From: Roseitranquillus sp963776845
Lineage (GTDB): Bacteria; Pseudomonadota; Alphaproteobacteria; Rhodobacterales; Rhodobacteraceae
Direction of reading: 5' to 3'
NCBI GenBank assembly: GCA_963776845.1
Contig: CAVZOJ010000002.1
Span: 868,001-932,000, forward strand
Length of the DNA: 64,000 nucleotides
Shown in pieces: positions 37,895-47,100 of this stretch. A model generated the notes under the pieces. It had not been told where the DNA came from and did no database searches. It saw only the letters and a list, made by a program, of their open reading frames with translations. Each line of letters begins with the position of its first letter. Positions within the stretch are counted from its first letter, which is position 1. The translations under genes were made by a program, and so were the position numbers.

Positions 37895-38575
37895 ATGACC
37901 ACGGTCACGATCAAGGACAAGTTCATCGAAGTGGATCACTTCAAGTATTTCCGCGCGAACGCGAACGAGATGGAGCTTTGTACGTGGGGCGAAAAGAAGA
38001 CGCCGGTTTTCGGAATCAACTACGTCGCGCCAGAGGGCAAGATCGCTCGCCGTCATCTGGAAAAGCGTCCCATCAAGATGACCACGCCCTTCAGCGTGGA
38101 CTGGTCGACGGTGAGCGAAGGCGACCTCGCCGCCGGCGCCGACCTCAATTTCTTCGGGATCGGCCGGGATCACGCTGTCAAGTTCGACCTGAACGAGGCC
38201 AGAACTGGCGACATGAAGCTGGTCAAGTTCTATCTCACGGAGGGCGTCCTCAAGCGATGTCTCAATGAGGACGCGAATACGGTGCGCAACAACATGGCCG
38301 ACGAAGGAAAGGACGCCCGGATTGTGTCCGGCGTCTGGGTCGTCTTCGACGCCGAACTATCCTCGCATTTCAACAGTCTCTTCGATACCAGCCATTCGGT
38401 CAGCGCCTTCGGCAGCGAACTCGGCATCACTGTCTCCGGCGGCAAGAAGGGGGATCAGACCATCAAGCTCGGCGACGGCTCGGCGATCGCCTACGAGCTT
38501 GCGAAGGTCAAGAAATGGTCCAAAGGCAAGGACCAGATCGAAGAAATGGAAGACGACCAGTTCGGAATGAACTAG
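37895..38575 (+). CDS. Unrecognised 226-residue soluble protein
   Basis: Starts at ATG 37895 with AAGGGAGA upstream. No signal peptide, membrane segment or familiar motif is visible. The sequence alternates short hydrophobic and charged stretches, suggesting a mostly beta fold; the last third (GITVSGGKKGDQTIKLGDG, then YELAKVKKW) ends in an acidic tail (DQIEEMEDDQFGMN). There is a single KRC and one early Cys. Base composition is clearly less GC-rich than the flanking trp/ppiD and aminotransferase genes, with codons such as AAG, TAT and GAA used more, which suggests separate acquisition. It stands alone between convergent and divergent neighbours. Confidence 0.8.
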   Translation: MTTVTIKDKFIEVDHFKYFRANANEMELCTWGEKKTPVFGINYVAPEGKIARRHLEKRPIKMTTPFSVDWSTVSEGDLAAGADLNFFGIGRDHAVKFDLNEARTGDMKLVKFYLTEGVLKRCLNEDANTVRNNMADEGKDARIVSGVWVVFDAELSSHFNSLFDTSHSVSAFGSELGITVSGGKKGDQTIKLGDGSAIAYELAKVKKWSKGKDQIEEMEDDQFGMN

Positions 38576-38675
38576 CCCCGCGCACTGGCGGGTGCCGGCT
38601 CTGACGGTACCCGCCACCCTTGGGCGTCCAGCGTCGGCCTGCGCGCTCACCACCGTCGCGCGCTGGCCCGCCCTA

Positions 38676-39860
38676 TCAAGCGGGGTCCGCAGAGCTGGCC
38701 AGCGCCAGCCGCTCTATCAGCTCCGCCACACCTGCCGCGTTCGCATTCGCGAAGGCTATCCTCACCTCGCGCTCGCCGCGGGGGTCGCCCTTTGGGCGGA
38801 ACATCGTGCCCGGCAGCAGCAGCACGCCCGCCTCGCGCACCAGCCACGGCGCCAGCGCGTCGGAGGGCATCTCGAACGGATGTTCGGCATAGGCAAAGTA
38901 GGCGCCGCAGCCCAGCAACCGCCATCCAGGAATTCCGGCGAACCCGCGCCGCAGCGCCTCGGCCCGCGCGAGGATCTCGGCGCGCTCGCCGGCCAGCCAG
39001 TCGCCGAGGTTGCGCAGACCCCAGAGCGCGGCCCGCTGGCCCAGCTGCGGCGCGCAGATCGCCACGGTGTCGAGGAACTTCTCCGCCTCCGCCAGCAGCC
39101 GGGGTGATGCCGCGATGGCGCCGACGCGGTGCCCCGTCAGCCGGTACGCCTTCGAGAACGAGTAGAGATGCACCAGCACGTCGTCCCAGTCCGGATCGGC
39201 GAAAAGGCCGTGCGGCGCGCCGTCGCGGCTGTCGAAGTCGCGGTAGGTCTCGTCGACGATCAGCGCGATGCCGCGCGCCCGCGCCAGGTCGTGAAACGCC
39301 TGCAGGGTCTCCGCCGGATACTCCGCCCCGCCGGGATTGTTCGGAGTGACCAGCACGATCGCCCGCGTCCGGTCGCTGATCAGCGCCGCCGCGGCGTCGG
39401 CATCAGGGACCAGCCCCTGACCGGTCTCCAGCGGGACCGCATGGATGCCGCTCATGTCGAGCCACATCTTGTGGTTGAAGTACCACGGCACCGGCAGGAT
39501 CACCTCGTCGCCCGCGGCGGCGAGGGCCGCGACAACGGCGCAGAAGGCCTGGTTGCAGCCCTGAGTGATCGCCACCTGGTTGGCCGCGATCGTGCCGCCG
39601 TACGCGCCCGACCAGATCTCCGCCACCGTCTCTCGCAGGTCCGGCAGGCCCAGCACCGGACCGTATAGATGCGTGCCGGGATCGCGCATCACCATCTCCG
39701 CCATCGCGCGGCGCATCGGCTCGGGCGGCGGCTCGACCGGCGCCGCCTGGCTGACGTTCAGCAGCGGGCGGTCCTGCGGGAACGAGATGCCGTCGAGCCA
39801 GCGGCGCGCTTCCATCACCGGCGGCGGGAAGGTGGCCGAGGTGCCGCCGTCGGGCGTCAT
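38676..39860 (-). CDS. Class I/II PLP-dependent aminotransferase
   Basis: A 394-residue fold-type I aminotransferase. Visible elements: YGPVLGLPDLRETVAEIW, the NNPGG segment (VLVTPNNPGGAEYP), the aspartate in IALIVDETYRDF, and the PLP lysine in LYSFSKAYRLTGHRVGA. Substrate unknown. The start at 39860 (MTPDGGTSATF) is chosen because the GTAC operator array lies immediately upstream; a start at 39884 would put the array inside the gene. No ribosome-binding site is obvious. Confidence 0.9.
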   Translation of the reverse strand: MTPDGGTSATFPPPVMEARRWLDGISFPQDRPLLNVSQAAPVEPPPEPMRRAMAEMVMRDPGTHLYGPVLGLPDLRETVAEIWSGAYGGTIAANQVAITQGCNQAFCAVVAALAAAGDEVILPVPWYFNHKMWLDMSGIHAVPLETGQGLVPDADAAAALISDRTRAIVLVTPNNPGGAEYPAETLQAFHDLARARGIALIVDETYRDFDSRDGAPHGLFADPDWDDVLVHLYSFSKAYRLTGHRVGAIAASPRLLAEAEKFLDTVAICAPQLGQRAALWGLRNLGDWLAGERAEILARAEALRRGFAGIPGWRLLGCGAYFAYAEHPFEMPSDALAPWLVREAGVLLLPGTMFRPKGDPRGEREVRIAFANANAAGVAELIERLALASSADPA

Positions 39861-39869
39861 TCGGAACAA

Positions 39870-39924
39870 GTACGTTTCGTACATTTCTGTACAAACGGCG
39901 GTCTCGAAACGTACAGAATTGTAC
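39870..39924. promoter_or_regulatory. Array of five GTAC half-sites upstream of the aminotransferase
   Basis: GTAC occurs at 39870, 39879, 39889, 39911 and 39921, close to one helical turn apart with one position skipped. GTACGTTTCG (39870-39879) and CGAAACGTAC (39905-39914) are a perfect inverted repeat; TGTAC-type dyads flank it. It sits between the gpt stop and the aminotransferase start, as expected of an operator. The bound protein is not identified. Confidence 0.6.
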
Positions 39925-39933
39925 AGAACTCCC

Positions 39934-40438
39934 TCAGTCGGTCCCACGATAGGGCTGCACGTACTGCAGCGCCATGTCCCAGGGAAAGAAGATCCAGGTA
40001 TCCTGGCTCACCGCGGTCACGAACGTGTCGACCTGCCCACGCCCCGCAGGCTTGGCATAGACCGTCGCGAAATGCGCCCGCGGATAGAGGCTGCGGACGA
40101 CCTCCAGGGTCTTGCCGGTGTCCACCAGGTCGTCCACGATCAGGACCCCGATACCGTCCTGCATCATCGAAGAGTTCGGGGTATTTCAACACCTTGGTCT
40201 CGGATTGATCCTGATGGTTGTAGGACTTCACGCTGATCGTATCGATGACGCGGATGTCGAGTTCGCGCGCGACGATCATCGCGGGCGCCATTCCGCCGCG
40301 GGTGATTGCCACGACCGCACGCCAGCCGCCGCTCTCGGGCCCGTGGCCGTCGAGCCGCCATGCCAACGCCCGCGCGTCCCGGTGCAACTGGTCCCAGGAG
40401 ACGTGGAATCCCTTCTCGTGCGGCAGTCTGTCGGTCAT
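39934..40438 (-). pseudogene. gpt: Xanthine phosphoribosyltransferase with frameshift
   Basis: Purine salvage enzyme making XMP/GMP from xanthine or guanine and PRPP. The first half (MTDRLPHEKGFHVSWDQLHR, then AITRGGMAPA and SVKSYNHQDQ) is in one frame. The PRPP motif VLIVDDLVDTGKT and the C-terminal VSQDTWIFFPWDMALQYVQP are in another. The switch falls between 40167 and 40189, and the total length is one base over a multiple of three, so one extra base (or a loss of two) explains it. Both halves are otherwise normal; consensus error is possible. The intact product would be about 167 residues. Confidence 0.88.
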
Positions 40439-40472
40439 CGCGTCCCTTTGAACATTGCCTCGCAAGTCATTG

Positions 40473-41075
40473 TCATCGCTCGATGAAGAGCCGCACCCCA
40501 AGGGCCGCGAGAACGCCCGCCGCGAGACGGTCGAGCAGCGGCTTGGCCCGCATGAACCGCGCCGCAACGGGTTGCAAGGTCAGCATCGTGACCAGCACGC
40601 CGTAAGCGAGAAGCTCGAACGCGAGATGGTTCGCGACCACGGCAACCTTGGCTCCCCACCCCAGACCCGGCGGAAAGATGACGACCAGCACCGCTGCGGC
40701 GAAAAGCACCGACTTTGGATTCCCCAGGTTCACGAGCACGCCGGTGAGGAAGGCACCCCGGTCGTCACGAGAGGCGTCCTCCAGCGGCGCCCCCGCGGTG
40801 CGCCAAGTGGCCCATGCAAGCCAGAGGAGGTAGCAGGCGCCGCCAGTCTTGAGCGCGAGATAAGCCCACGGAAACATATGGAAGACCGCATCCAGCCCCG
40901 CCAGCGCCGCGAATGTCCATCCCGCCGCGACCAGCGCGAGACCGCCTCCGGCCGCGTACCCAGCCCTTCGCCCCTTCGAGAGTGACGCCCGTATCGCGAC
41001 CAGCATCGCCGGGCCGGGACTGGCCCACGCAGCGGCGAGGGCGACGTTGAGGGCGAGGATGTGGCCCGCCTCCAC
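40473..41075 (-). CDS. LysE/RhtB family amino-acid exporter
   Basis: A 200-residue inner-membrane exporter with about six spans. The family motif near the N-terminus is ALAAAWASPGPAMLVAIRASLSKG (two blocks), followed by the conserved LKTGGACYLLWLAW and LVNLGNPKSVLFAAAV. The substrate cannot be predicted. It lies three bases after the fabI stop and before gpt on the same strand. Confidence 0.9.
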   Translation of the reverse strand: MEAGHILALNVALAAAWASPGPAMLVAIRASLSKGRRAGYAAGGGLALVAAGWTFAALAGLDAVFHMFPWAYLALKTGGACYLLWLAWATWRTAGAPLEDASRDDRGAFLTGVLVNLGNPKSVLFAAAVLVVIFPPGLGWGAKVAVVANHLAFELLAYGVLVTMLTLQPVAARFMRAKPLLDRLAAGVLAALGVRLFIER

Positions 41076-41078
41076 GCC

Positions 41079-41885
41079 TCAGACCTTGGTGATGTCGGGT
41101 GCGTCGGGCGCCTTCATTCCGACCACGTGGTAGCCCGCATCGACATGCAGCACCTCGCCTGTCGTCGCCGCTCCGAGGTCCGACAGAAGGTACAGCGCGG
41201 ATTTTCCAACCTCTTCTTGCGTGACGGTTCGACGCAAGGGCGAGTTGTACTCGTTCCATTTCATGATGTAGCGGAAATCGCCGATGCCCGAGGCGGCGAG
41301 CGTCTTGATCGTGCCGGCGGAGATCGCGTTCACCCGGATGCCGTCCTTGCCCAGATCCTCCGCCAGGTAGCGCACCGAGGCCTCAAGCGCTGCCTTGGCC
41401 ACACCCATGACGTTGTAGTGCGGCATGACCTTCTCCGCGCCGTAATAGGTAAGGGTCAGAAGCGAGCCGCCGTCCGGCATCATCTCGGCGGCGCGGCGCG
41501 CGATGGCGGTGAACGAGTAGACGGAGATGTCCATCGAGGTGCGAAAGTTCTCGCGGCTGGTGTCGACGTAGCGGCCGCGCAGTTCGCTCTTGTCGGAGTA
41601 GCCGATCGCGTGGACGGCGAAATCGAGCGTGCCCCAGCGTTCCTTCAGGCCGTCGAAGAGGCTGTCGATCGAGGCCTCGTCGCCGACGTCGCACGGCAGG
41701 ACGATGTCCGAACCCGTCTGTTCCGCCAACGGCACGACGCGCTTCTTCAGCGCCTCGCCCTGGTAGGAGAAAGCCAGCTCGGCGCCATGCTCAGCGCAGA
41801 CCTTCGCGATGCCCCAGGCAATAGACTTGTCGTTGGCAAGGCCCATGATGAGGCCGCGTTTGCCCTGCATCAGTGCGCCTGCCAT
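41079..41885 (-). CDS. fabI: Enoyl-[acyl-carrier-protein] reductase (NADH)
   Basis: Last reductive step of fatty-acid elongation. The start ATG 41885 gives MAGALMQGKRGLIMGLANDK. The SDR catalytic pair is in the YNVMGVAK segment (Tyr-x6-Lys), with the second active-site tyrosine in LTYYGAEKV. The length of 268 residues is normal. It is divergent from pdxH with 124 bases between starts. Confidence 0.97.
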   Translation of the reverse strand: MAGALMQGKRGLIMGLANDKSIAWGIAKVCAEHGAELAFSYQGEALKKRVVPLAEQTGSDIVLPCDVGDEASIDSLFDGLKERWGTLDFAVHAIGYSDKSELRGRYVDTSRENFRTSMDISVYSFTAIARRAAEMMPDGGSLLTLTYYGAEKVMPHYNVMGVAKAALEASVRYLAEDLGKDGIRVNAISAGTIKTLAASGIGDFRYIMKWNEYNSPLRRTVTQEEVGKSALYLLSDLGAATTGEVLHVDAGYHVVGMKAPDAPDITKV

Positions 41886-42009
41886 CGTCTCTCCCGCCGC
41901 GAGGTTTCCGGCCCGTCTATGCCAAGGCAGCACGGGCATCAAGGCTGCCGCCTTGTGTGGCGTCGGCGGTCGCGCTAGCCCAGCGTTCTGGAAGCCCGAA
42001 AGGACCAGC

Positions 42010-42615
42010 ATGTCCGAGACCGATCCGCGCTTCGAAGGCGACGACCCGATCGCCATCTTCTCGCGTTGGCTCGAGGAGGCCGCGCTCACCGAGCCGTCGG
42101 ATCCGAATGCGATCGCCCTGGCAACCGTCGACGGCGCGGGCCTGCCCAACGTCCGCATCGTCTTGTTGAAGGCGGTCGTCTCGGACGGGTTCGTGTTCTA
42201 CACCAACTACGAGAGTGCCAAGGGCGAAGAACTGACGCTCAATCCCCGTGCGGCGTTCGTATGTCATTGGAAGACGCTCGGTCGGCAGGTGCGCGTGCGC
42301 GGCGATGTCGCACGCGACGATGGCGAGGCGGCCGACCGCTACTTTGCCTCGCGCCCGCTCGACAGCCGCCTCGGCGCGTGGGCTTCGCGCCAGTCGCGTC
42401 CCCTGGCTTCTCGCGGCGACTTGCAAGCGGAGGTGGAGCGTGTCAGGCGTGAGCAGGGGACGGAACCCAAACGACCGCCGCACTGGGGTGGCTTTCGCAT
42501 GACGCCCTCGGAGATCGAGCTGTGGGCGGAGGGAGAGTATCGCCTCCACGACAGGTTCCGCTATATGCGTCACGCTCCGGGGGACAGTTGGTCACGAAGC
42601 AGACTAAACCCATGA
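42010..42615 (+). CDS. pdxH: Pyridoxamine 5'-phosphate oxidase
   Basis: FMN enzyme making pyridoxal phosphate. Start ATG 42010 with AAAGGA upstream. 201 residues with the FMN-binding NVRIVLLKAVVSDGFVFYT and RQVRVRGDV, and the C-terminal signature block around EIELWAEGEYRLHDRF, RYMR. The adjacent PLP-using aminotransferase is not in the same unit. Confidence 0.97.
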   Translation: MSETDPRFEGDDPIAIFSRWLEEAALTEPSDPNAIALATVDGAGLPNVRIVLLKAVVSDGFVFYTNYESAKGEELTLNPRAAFVCHWKTLGRQVRVRGDVARDDGEAADRYFASRPLDSRLGAWASRQSRPLASRGDLQAEVERVRREQGTEPKRPPHWGGFRMTPSEIELWAEGEYRLHDRFRYMRHAPGDSWSRSRLNP

Positions 42616-42739
42616 CATCGCCTGAAACGATGTTACGATCAGATGGTCGTTCGGGGGTGGATTGTGCTCGTGCTTTGTCCGGTACTTTTCTTTGAAGATG
42701 TTCGTTGATCATGACACCTATCGGGGAACAGACGACAGC

Positions 42740-43270
42740 ATGAGGGAAGTCGGCTCCGACACACGGCGTGTGACCGGGCACGTGAAGTGGTTCGATCCGG
42801 CCAAGGGCTTCGGCTTCGTCGTCGCCGAGGATGGCGGGCCCGATATCCTGTTGCATGCCAACGTTTTGAGGAACTTCGGCCAAAGCTCGGTCGCGGACGG
42901 GGCCGGGGTCGAGGTCAGCGTTCAGGACACTGCGCGCGGGGCGCAGGCGACGGAGGTCCACCGCATCGATCCGCCTGAGGGGGACGAGCAGCCGCTCGCC
43001 GAGCTGGCCGGGCCAGACGTGCCCTCGCTGGAAGATCTCCCGCTAGAGCCGGCACGCGTGAAGTGGTTCGACAAGGCCAAGGGCTTTGGCTTTGCCAACG
43101 TGTTCGGCCGATCCGGCGACGTCTTCCTGCATATCGAGGTGCTGAGGCGCTCGGGTCTTGCCGACCTGCAGCCGGGCGAAGCCGTCGGCGTTCGCGTGGT
43201 CGAGGGCAAGCGCGGCCGGATGGCCCAGCAGGTCACGAGCTGGGAAATGGCGTTGAAGGAGCACGAGTGA
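42740..43270 (+). CDS. Double cold-shock-domain protein
   Basis: A 176-residue protein with two CSD nucleic-acid-binding domains. Domain 1 (residues 10-75) has GHVKWFDPAKGFGFVV and DILLHANVL; domain 2 (residues 110-172) has ARVKWFDKAKGFGFAN and DVFLHIEVL. The RNP1-like KGFGF motif is present twice. ATG 42740 is used; an in-frame ATG at 42698 with GAAG upstream is an alternative. The stop overlaps the GTG of the DUF192 gene, a pairing common in Rhodobacterales. Confidence 0.93.
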   Translation: MREVGSDTRRVTGHVKWFDPAKGFGFVVAEDGGPDILLHANVLRNFGQSSVADGAGVEVSVQDTARGAQATEVHRIDPPEGDEQPLAELAGPDVPSLEDLPLEPARVKWFDKAKGFGFANVFGRSGDVFLHIEVLRRSGLADLQPGEAVGVRVVEGKRGRMAQQVTSWEMALKEHE

Positions 43271-43725
43271 AGACGCTCGCCGCGCTGCTGCTGCTCGCGC
43301 CATCGCTGGCGGGGGCCGCGTGCGATCCCGATCGCGTCGAACTGCGCGGCGACTTCGGCACTGCCAGCTTCTCCGTCGAGATCGCCGACGACGCCGGCGA
43401 ACGGGCGCAAGGGCTTATGAACCGGCCGTCGATGCCGACGGGGCAGGGGATGCTCTTCATCTACGACCGCCCACAGCCGGTCTCTTTCTGGATGCGCAAC
43501 ACGCTCATTCCGCTCGACATGATCTTCGTCGACGGGACCGGTCGCGTGACGCAAGTCCACGAAGAGGCGGTACCGCTCGACGAGACGCCGATCCCCGGTG
43601 GCGACGGCGTTCTTGTCGTGCTCGAGATCAATGGCGGTCTGGCCGACCGGATCGGCATCGAGGAGGGTGCCGAGATGCGTCATCCCGCATTCGATCCCGA
43701 CGCTGCCGTCTGGCCTTGCGAATAG
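43267..43725 (+). CDS. DUF192 family exported protein
   Basis: Start GTG 43267 overlaps the cold-shock gene. A signal peptide (MKTLAALLLLAPSLAGAA) precedes a DUF192 domain with the core motifs AQGLMNRPSMPTGQGMLFIY, VSFWMRNTLIPLDMIFVD and VLVVLEINGG. 152 residues. The family has no settled function and is exported. Confidence 0.9.
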   Translation: MKTLAALLLLAPSLAGAACDPDRVELRGDFGTASFSVEIADDAGERAQGLMNRPSMPTGQGMLFIYDRPQPVSFWMRNTLIPLDMIFVDGTGRVTQVHEEAVPLDETPIPGGDGVLVVLEINGGLADRIGIEEGAEMRHPAFDPDAAVWPCE

Positions 43726-43771
43726 CGCGCGGTCTTTCCAAACGCCTCAGTCCGCTGTAGCACGACGCCGT

Positions 43772-43848
43772 CGGGGCGTGGCGCAGCCTGGTAGCGCGGC
43801 GGCTTTGGGTGCCGTAGGTCGTGAGTTCGAATCTCGCCGCCCCGACCA
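43772..43848 (+). tRNA. tRNA-Pro (anticodon TGG)
   Basis: A complete 77-nt cloverleaf. Acceptor CGGGGCG pairs with CGCCCCG; the D stem is GCGC/GCGC, the anticodon stem is GCGGC/GCCGT with loop TTTGGGT, and the T stem is GTGAG/CTCGC with loop TTCGAAT. The CCA end is encoded. Confidence 0.97.
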
Positions 43849-43908
43849 TCCGACTCATCTTCCGGTTGTGGCTCAAACGATGGCTTGTGGGTCAAGTCAA
43901 AAGAGTCG

Positions 43909-43992
43909 CTACATCTGGTGAAAAAATCGTTGACGGATCCGGGACTCTCGCTCAGTCTGGTATGTACCGGCCGGCCAAGACACCAGATATAG
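43909..43992. promoter_or_regulatory. NrdR-box-like repeats upstream of nrdJ
   Basis: CTACATCTGGTG (43909-43920) and CACCAGATATAG (43981-43992) are inverted near-copies matching the NrdR pattern CwAtATaTwGtG at 9-10 of 12 positions. Their centres are 72 bases apart. A weaker copy CTCAGTCTGGTA (43951-43962) lies 30 bases before the second. TTGACG at 43930-43935 may be part of a promoter. nrdR itself is not in the window. Confidence 0.45.
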
Positions 43993-44139
43993 GCGTCACG
44001 GTTCGGGGGACGGACATCGGCAGGCGGCCCGCGGTTTCATGCAGGCACCCAAGACAAGACAGACGGACTGTCTGCCGATGCTTTCGCTCGCCTCGCATCC
44101 CGGCCGGCGCAATGCGGAACAAACCGGGGATCCACCGAC

Positions 44140-47100
44140 ATGAAGATCGAGCGCGCGTTCACCAAGGCCGGAGCCGATGCCTACGAAGGGCTGGCCTTTG
44201 CCCGGACATCCTCGGAAATCCGCAACCCCGACGGCAGCGTCGTCTTCCGCCTCGAAGGCATCGAGGTTCCTGCGAGGTGGAGCCAGGTCGCCTCCGACGT
44301 CATCGCGCAGAAGTACTTCCGCAAGGCCGGTGTGCCGGCAAGGCTGAAGCGGGTGCGCGAGAAGGGCGTGCCAGCGTTCCTCTGGCGCTCCGTCCCCGAC
44401 GAGAAGGCGCTCGCGGAGTTGCCGCAGGACGCGCGCTACGGCGGCGAGACTTCGGCCCGCCAGGTCTTCGACCGGCTCGCCGGTGCCTGGGCCTATTGGG
44501 GCTGCAAGGGCGGCTACTTCTCGTCCGACGACGATGCGCGCGCGTATTACGACGAGATGCGGCACATGCTGGCGGCGCAAATGGGTGCGCCCAACAGTCC
44601 GCAATGGTTCAATACCGGCCTGCACTGGGCCTACGGCATCGACGGACCCAGCCAGGGCCACTACTACGTCGACCATCAGAGCGCCAAGCTGGTGAAGTCG
44701 ACGTCCGCGTACGAGCACCCGCAGCCGCATGCCTGCTTCATCCAGTCTGTCGGAGACGACCTGGTGAACGAAGGCGGCATCATGGACCTCTGGGTGCGCG
44801 AGGCGCGGCTCTTCAAGTATGGCTCGGGCACCGGCACCAACTTCTCGTCGCTCCGTGCCGAGGGGGAGGCGCTGTCGGGCGGCGGCAAGTCCTCCGGCCT
44901 GATGGGATTCCTCAAGATCGGCGACCGCGCGGCCGGTGCGATCAAGTCGGGGGGCACCACCCGCCGCGCCGCCAAGATGGTGATCTGCGACGCCGACCAC
45001 CCCGACATCGAGGACTTCGTGAACTGGAAGGTGCGCGAGGAGCAGAAGGTCGCCTCGCTCGTCGCCGGCTCCAAGATGCACGAGGCGAAGCTCAACTGGA
45101 TCTTCTCGGCGATCGGCGACTGGGACGGGCTGGCCGAGGATGCCACAGACCCCGCCAGGAACGAGGCGCTGAAGAAGGCAATCCGCTCCGCCAAGAAGGC
45201 AGCGATCCCCGAGACCTATATCAACCGCGTCCTGCAATACGCCCGCCAGGGCTACACCGCGATCGAGTTCCCGACCTACGACACCGACTGGGACAGCGAG
45301 GCCTACGCCTCCGTCTCCGGCCAGAACTCGAACAACTCCGTCCGCGTTACCGACGCCTTCCTCCAGGCCGTCCGCGACGACGCCGACTGGGAGCTGCTGC
45401 GCCGCACCGACGGCAAGGTCGCCAAGACCGTCAAGGCCCGCGACCTCTGGGAGCAGATCGGGCACGCCGCCTGGGCCTGCGCCGACCCCGGCATCCAGTT
45501 CCACGACACCGTCAACGATTGGCACACCTGCCCCAAGGACGGACCGATCCGCGGCTCGAACCCGTGCTCGGAGTACATGTTTCTCGACGACACCGCCTGC
45601 AACCTCGCGTCGATGAACCTGCTGACCTTCTGGAAGGACAGCGCCTTTCAGGCCGACCGCTACGTCCACGCCACCCGCCTCTGGACGCTCACGCTCGAGA
45701 TCTCCGTCACGATGGCGCAGTTCCCGTCGAAGGAGATCGCCCAGCTCTCCTACGAGTTCCGCACCCTGGGCCTCGGCTACGCCAACATTGGCGGCCTGCT
45801 GATGAACATGGGGCTGGGCTACGACTCCGCCGAAGGCCGCGCCATGTGCGCTGCGCTGACCGCCCTGATGACCGGCACCGCCTACGCCACCTCCGCCGAA
45901 ATCGCCGGCGAAGTCGGCCCCTTCTCCGGCTTCGCCCGGAACCGCGAGCACATGCTGCGCGTCATCCGCAACCACCGCGCCGCCGCCCAAGGGCGACCCT
46001 ATGAGGGCCTTGCGACACCGGCGGTCTACCTCGACGCCGAGAACTGTCCAGACCCGCGCCTTGTCGAGATGGCGCAGGCGTCGTGGGACCTCGCCCTGGG
46101 CCTCGGCACCGAGAACGGCTTCCGCAACGCCCAGACCACGGTCATCGCGCCGACCGGCACGATCGGCCTCGTCATGGACTGCGACACCACCGGCATCGAG
46201 CCGGACTTCGCGCTGGTGAAGTTCAAAAAGCTGGCCGGCGGCGGCTACTTCAAGATCATCAACCGCTCCGTCCCCGCCGCGCTCGAGACGCTGGGGTACG
46301 GCTCGGGGGAGATCGAGGAGATCGTGGCCTACGCGGTCGGCCACGGCACCCTCGGCAACGCCCCCGGCATCAACCACACGTCGCTCGTCGGCCACGGCTT
46401 TGGCCAAGCCGAGCTCGACAAGATCGAGGCGGCGCTGCCGCAGGCTTTCGACATCCGCTTCATCTTCAACGTCTGGACCCTGGGCGAGGACTTCTGCCGC
46501 GACCAGCTCGGCATCCCTGCCGACAAGCTCGCCGACCCGACCTTCGACCTCCTCCGCCACCTCGGCTTCACCCGGGCGCAGATTGACGCCGCCAACGACC
46601 ACGCCTGCGGCGCCATGACCCTCGAGGGCGCGCCGCACCTGCGCGAGGAGCACTACAGCGTCTTCGACTGCGCCAACCCCTGCGGCAAGAAGGGCCGCCG
46701 CTACCTCTCGGTCGAAAGCCACATCCGCATGATGGCCGCGGCGCAGTCCTTCATCTCCGGCGCCATCTCCAAGACCATCAACATGGCCAACACCGCCACG
46801 ATCGAGGACTGCCTCGCCGCCTACGAGCTCAGCCACTCGCTGGCGGTCAAGGCCAACGCGCTCTACCGCGACGGTTCCAAGCTGAGCCAGCCGCTTGCGT
46901 CCGCCCTGGTGGAGGACGACGAGGAGGCCGAGGAAATACTGGAAAGCGGCACGCCGCAGCAGAAGGCGCATGTGCTGGCCGAGAAGGTGATTGAGAAGGT
47001 CATCGTCCGCGAGGCGGCCCGCGGCCGCCAGAAGATGCCCCAGCGCCGCCGCGGCTACACGCAAAAGGCGATCGTCGGCGGTCACAAGGTCTACCTCCGC

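Noticed and set aside
43849..44139. Cobalamin riboswitch upstream of nrdJ
   Set aside because: No GCCACTG B12-box or recognisable paired core was found.
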